Both the position numbers and the translations under genes were made by a program. Of a stretch of 40,005 bases of DNA, positions 37,055-40,005 are shown in pieces. The number at the start of each line of letters is the position of its first letter. Position 1 is the stretch's first letter. The stretch comes from an uncultured Endozoicomonas sp. Lineage in GTDB: Bacteria; Pseudomonadota; Gammaproteobacteria; Pseudomonadales; Endozoicomonadaceae. The stretch covers positions 1 to 40,005 of the forward strand of contig OODV01000351.1 of the NCBI GenBank assembly GCA_900299555.1, in the 5' to 3' direction. Under the pieces are notes generated by a model. The model was not told where the DNA came from, searched no databases, and saw nothing but the letters and a program-made list of their open reading frames with translations.

Positions 37055-39493
37055 GTGAAAAGCAACAAAAATATTGATTTCGAAGCCAATAACAACACCT
37101 TCGCTATAGCGCTGGAAAAACACCTCCGTCGTGAGCTGGGCACTACCCCTAAGCGCGCAACCGCCCGCGACTGGTGGCAGGCACTGTCACTGACGCTGCG
37201 TGACATCAATCTTGACCAACTGCAGCAGAGCAGCCTGGATGAAAGCCAGCAGGATCGTCATGTCTGCTATCTATCCATGGAATTCCTGATGGGACGCCTG
37301 TTGGGCGACGCCCTGATGAACCTTGGCCTTTACGAAACCGCAGCCACCCTGTTGCAATCCCACGGCGTACGTATTTCTGATGTTCTGGATCAGGAGCGGG
37401 ACATGTCGCTGGGCAATGGTGGCCTGGGTCGTCTGGCCGCCTGTTTTATGGATTCTCTGGCCAACCGGAATATTCCAGCCACCGGTTACGGTATCAACTA
37501 CCGTTATGGCCTGTTCCGTCAGGTCTTTGTGGATGGTTACCAGAAAGAAAAGCCAGATGTCTGGCGTGAATTTGGCAGCCCCTGGGAAACCTGCCGTCCA
37601 TCAGAAACCGTAGAAATTGGCCTGTTTGGTCATATGGAAATGGATCACGATGGCAATAATCGCTGGATACCAGGCAAAAAACTCTTCGGTGTGCCATGGG
37701 ATATCACCATTCCATCCTTTGGTGGCCAATATGTAAACCGCCTGCGTCTCTGGGAAAGTCTGGTCGGCGCCTACCCGATTGATCTGGACAAGTATAACCA
37801 GGGTGAGTACCTGGAAGCCTGCCGCAACCTGGTGGATGGTGACACCATTTCCGGTGTTCTCTACCCGGAAGACTCAACGCCACAGGGTAAAGATCTGCGG
37901 CTGATCCAGCAGTACTTCTTCACGGCCTGCTCCCTTAAAGATATTATCCGCCAGCACAAACAGCGTGGCCTGCCAATGGGCAGTCTGGCAAAACACTACG
38001 CCCTGCAATTGAACGACACGCACCCGGCCATCGCCATTCCTGAATTGATGCGTCTACTGATGGACGAAGAGGGCATGGTCTGGAACCAGGCCTGGGCCAT
38101 CACCCAGGAGATGTGTCACTACACTAACCACACTCTGTTACCAGAAGCTCTGGAGAAATGGTCTGCATCCCTGCTGGGTCGTATTCTCCCAAGACACCTG
38201 CAGATCATTGAGATGATCAACTATGTCTTCCTGAACGGCGAAGCCAAAGAACAATGGGGAGACAATCTCGAGATCATCCAGAAAGTCAGTATCTTCGAAG
38301 AGCTGGACAATGGTGATCGCATGATCCGCATGGCCAACCTGTCTGTGATTGGCAGTCGCCGGGTCAATGGCGTTGCCGCGCTGCACAGCGGGCTGGTAAA
38401 AGCCAACCTGTTCCCTGAGTTTGATGCGCTGTACCCCGGTAAGCTGGTAAACGTTACCAACGGTGTCACCCCAAGACGCTGGCTGGCTCACTGCAACCCT
38501 GGCCTGGCACGACTGCTGGACCGCAATATCGGCACCGACTGGCGTACTGACCTTGATCAGCTGGAAAAACTGATGCCCCTGGCTGAATCTCCAGACTTCC
38601 TGGATGCATTCGCCAATGTCCGTTTCAAAAACAAGGAACGGCTTGCACGGTTGATTGAGAAAGAGTGTAAGGTCACCGTTAACCCAAATGCGCTGTTTGA
38701 CGTTCAGATTAAACGACTGCACGAGTACAAGCGTCAGCAGTTAAACCTGTTGCACATCATCAGTCTGTATCACGAAATGCTGGATAAACCGGATGCAGAC
38801 CATACCCCAAGAGTATTTGTCTTTAGCGCCAAAGCTGCGCCAGGTTATGTACTGGCCAAGCAGATTATTCTGGCCATCAACAAAATTGCCCAGGTTATCA
38901 ACAACGACCGTCGTTTGGATGACCGTCTGAAAGTGGTATTCCTGCCGGATTATCGCGTCAGTCTGGCGGAGCAGATTATTCCTGCTGCTGATCTTTCCGA
39001 GCAGATCTCCACTGCGGGCTTTGAAGCCTCCGGTACCGGAAATATGAAGCTGGGCCTGAATGGCGCGCTGACCATCGGAACCCTGGACGGCGCCAACGTG
39101 GAAATTGCCGAAGCGGTGGGTGATGACAATATCTTTATCTTCGGAAAAACCGTTGATGAGATTGCCGCACTGCAACAGCAGGGTTACAACCCATACCATT
39201 ATTATGAGAGCAACCCTGTACTGAAGCGGGCCATTGACTCCCTGATGAATGGCTCCTTCTGCCAGCACAAACCCGACCTTCTGAAGCCAGTTGCGGAAGA
39301 CCTGATGCATCGTGATCAGTTCATGGCGCTGGCTGACTTTGAGAGTTATCGAGAGGCTCAGCAAAAAGTGTCCGAAACCTTCCGTAAGCCAAGGCTCTGG
39401 TGGCGTAAGGCGGTTCTGAATACCGCCCGACTGGGACGATTCTCTTCTGACCGCTCCATCGGAGACTATGCAGAGAAAGTATGGGAGTTATAG
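37055..39493 (+). CDS. glgP: glycogen/maltodextrin phosphorylase
   Basis: The enzyme releases glucose-1-phosphate from the non-reducing ends of glycogen or maltodextrin, using pyridoxal phosphate. From GTG 37055 the product has 812 residues, the usual length. Visible motifs are YLSMEFLMGR near the N-terminus, GNGGLGRLAACFMDSLA, NDTHPAIAIPELMRLL, NVTNGVTPRRW, IKRLHEYKRQQLNLLHI, and EASGTGNMKLGLNGALTIGT, in which Lys665 binds the cofactor, followed by DGANVEIAE. The frame extends to GTG 37025, but AAGGA 10 bases before 37055 favours the later start. Divergent malQ suggests a role in maltodextrin use; sequence alone does not separate GlgP from MalP, so the symbol is a family-level choice. Confidence 0.95.
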   Translation: MKSNKNIDFEANNNTFAIALEKHLRRELGTTPKRATARDWWQALSLTLRDINLDQLQQSSLDESQQDRHVCYLSMEFLMGRLLGDALMNLGLYETAATLLQSHGVRISDVLDQERDMSLGNGGLGRLAACFMDSLANRNIPATGYGINYRYGLFRQVFVDGYQKEKPDVWREFGSPWETCRPSETVEIGLFGHMEMDHDGNNRWIPGKKLFGVPWDITIPSFGGQYVNRLRLWESLVGAYPIDLDKYNQGEYLEACRNLVDGDTISGVLYPEDSTPQGKDLRLIQQYFFTACSLKDIIRQHKQRGLPMGSLAKHYALQLNDTHPAIAIPELMRLLMDEEGMVWNQAWAITQEMCHYTNHTLLPEALEKWSASLLGRILPRHLQIIEMINYVFLNGEAKEQWGDNLEIIQKVSIFEELDNGDRMIRMANLSVIGSRRVNGVAALHSGLVKANLFPEFDALYPGKLVNVTNGVTPRRWLAHCNPGLARLLDRNIGTDWRTDLDQLEKLMPLAESPDFLDAFANVRFKNKERLARLIEKECKVTVNPNALFDVQIKRLHEYKRQQLNLLHIISLYHEMLDKPDADHTPRVFVFSAKAAPGYVLAKQIILAINKIAQVINNDRRLDDRLKVVFLPDYRVSLAEQIIPAADLSEQISTAGFEASGTGNMKLGLNGALTIGTLDGANVEIAEAVGDDNIFIFGKTVDEIAALQQQGYNPYHYYESNPVLKRAIDSLMNGSFCQHKPDLLKPVAEDLMHRDQFMALADFESYREAQQKVSETFRKPRLWWRKAVLNTARLGRFSSDRSIGDYAEKVWEL

Positions 39494-39502
39494 GAATTAC
39501 AG

Positions 39503-39528
39503 GAAACTGGCTTGTATAAGCCAGTTTC
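39503..39528 (+). terminator. hairpin terminator after the phosphorylase gene
   Basis: GAAACTGGCTT pairs perfectly with AAGCCAGTTTC around GTAT, an 11-bp stem starting 10 bases after the stop. Only a short T-rich tail (TTTCTAT) follows, so termination strength is uncertain. Confidence 0.7.
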
Positions 39529-39579
39529 TATAGCCCACCGCCCCCCTTCCCGCCCTATAACGATTCCCGATCTACACTA

Positions 39580-39610
39580 ATACTCCGATCTGTAATCAGA
39601 ATCGGAGTAT
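39580..39610 (+). promoter_or_regulatory. inverted repeat that buries the ribosome-binding site of the ferritin-like ORF
   Basis: ATACTCCGAT and ATCGGAGTAT are perfect 10-base arms around an 11-base loop that can itself pair (CTG-TAAT-CAG). The arm at 39601-39610 contains GGAG, the only ribosome-binding site for the ATG at 39613. As RNA it would hide the site; as DNA it has the symmetry of a dimeric-regulator operator. Confidence 0.6.
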
Positions 39611-39612
39611 CT

Positions 39613-39901
39613 ATGACTGATAACAAACGGGCCACCGCTGCCAAGCTGAATACTATTCTTGAACACGAGCTGGCAGGTGTTGTCTGTTATACCCATTACA
39701 GTTTTATGGTGTTTGGCTACAGTCGTATTCCTATTATTGGTTGGCTGCGACAGAAACACTGACACATGCCCATGAAGCCGGAGAGATGATTACACTGATG
39801 GGAGAACATCCGTCACTGGGTATTGGTGAACTGTTAGAAACCTCAAAGCATGATATTCACGACATCATGATTGAGTCTCTGGAATTCGAGAAAGCAGGTG
39901 T
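39613..39901 (+). pseudogene. ferritin-like/bacterioferritin-type protein, frameshifted and truncated
   Basis: The first frame reads MTDNKRATAAKLNTILEHEL, AGVVCYTHYSFMVFGYSRIP and IIGWLRQKH before a stop at 39760-39762. The next frame takes over at 39750 with TETLTHAHEAGEMITLMGEH, PSLGIGELLETSKHDIHDIM and IESLEFEKAGV. Joined, these resemble the first three helices of a ferritin-like four-helix protein with iron-ligand-type residues (Glu in LEHEL, Glu and His in HAHEAGE). A few residues are missing at the joint, so the lesion is a small deletion, not a simple one-base slip. After about 39901 the resemblance ends although the frame stays open to the window edge. It could be a remnant cut by a mobile sequence. 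Confidence 0.65.
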
Positions 39902-40005
39902 AATACCAATTGCCTTTTCTAACTACTGTATAACTGCCCACTGGCGAGAGCATAAACTGAATAGACGTCCAGCTTCGCCGCATAGATTGTTCCAGGCCTC
40001 GCAGC
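39902..40005. other. sequence of unknown origin replacing the end of the ferritin-like gene
   Basis: From about 39902 (AATACCAATTGCC onward) the translated sequence no longer resembles the ferritin-like family. The segment could be one end of an insertion sequence or dispersed repeat that continues beyond the window. I recognise no transposase in these 104 bases. Confidence 0.3.

Noticed and set aside
38138-39364. Long minus-strand frames opposite the phosphorylase gene
   Set aside because: They mirror a highly conserved enzyme with intact motifs throughout and have no independent support.

Overview
The window is a chromosomal segment of a gammaproteobacterium. Two conserved neighbourhoods point there: the rlmE-ftsH-folP-glmM-tpiA-secG-leuU series on the minus strand, and a complete S10-spc-alpha ribosomal supercluster in gammaproteobacterial order. 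A seven-gene Mrp Na+/H+ antiporter operon, moderate base composition and several decaying accessory genes would suit a marine, possibly host-associated, Oceanospirillales-type bacterium (Endozoicomonas-like). That placement is inference from content; no database was searched.

Layout. 1-468: a gene-free end, a terminator and tRNA-Leu(GAG). 539-8649 (minus): secG, tpiA, glmM, folP, ftsH and rlmE. This series is interrupted at 1696-3306 by a plus-strand insert holding a broken YadA-type surface protein gene and an unknown small ORF. 8650-12924: a secreted gamma-glutamylcyclotransferase-like protein, a Kch-type potassium channel, the ribosome-assembly factor yhbY (plus strand), a PH-domain protein and a YaeR-type VOC protein. 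In E. coli yhbY lies beside rlmE, so about 3 kb separates the pair here. 13029-13884: a degenerate IS1-family element with 22-bp ends. 13955-27980 (minus): terminator, then, read in transcription order, rpsJ to rpsQ (S10), rplN to rpmJ including secY (spc), and rpsM to rplQ including rpoA (alpha). 28472-34146 (plus): mrpABCDEFG with overlapping or touching reading frames. 34268-39493: divergent malQ and glgP/malP for maltodextrin/glycogen breakdown. 39580-40005: a frameshifted ferritin-like gene whose homology stops near 39901.

How the parts work together. The ribosomal cluster supplies 26 ribosomal proteins, the SecY translocon and the RNA polymerase alpha subunit; SecG, from the other end of the window, joins SecY in the same translocon. 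RlmE, YhbY and FtsH serve ribosome maturation and membrane protein quality control. TpiA, GlmM and FolP serve glycolysis, peptidoglycan/LPS amino-sugar supply and folate. Mrp exports Na+ at the expense of the proton gradient, and Kch is a K+ channel. MalQ and the phosphorylase together convert linear maltodextrins to glucose-1-phosphate.

I found no convincing undescribed multigene system. Most of the window is housekeeping. The points worth a second look are three broken accessory genes (YadA-like, IS1 transposase, ferritin-like), a ribosome-binding site buried in a perfect hairpin at 39580-39610, a shared -10/discriminator in the divergent S10 and Mrp promoter candidates, unusual structured spacers inside the ribosomal cluster, and overlapping out-of-frame ATGs at the GTG starts of malQ and glgP.
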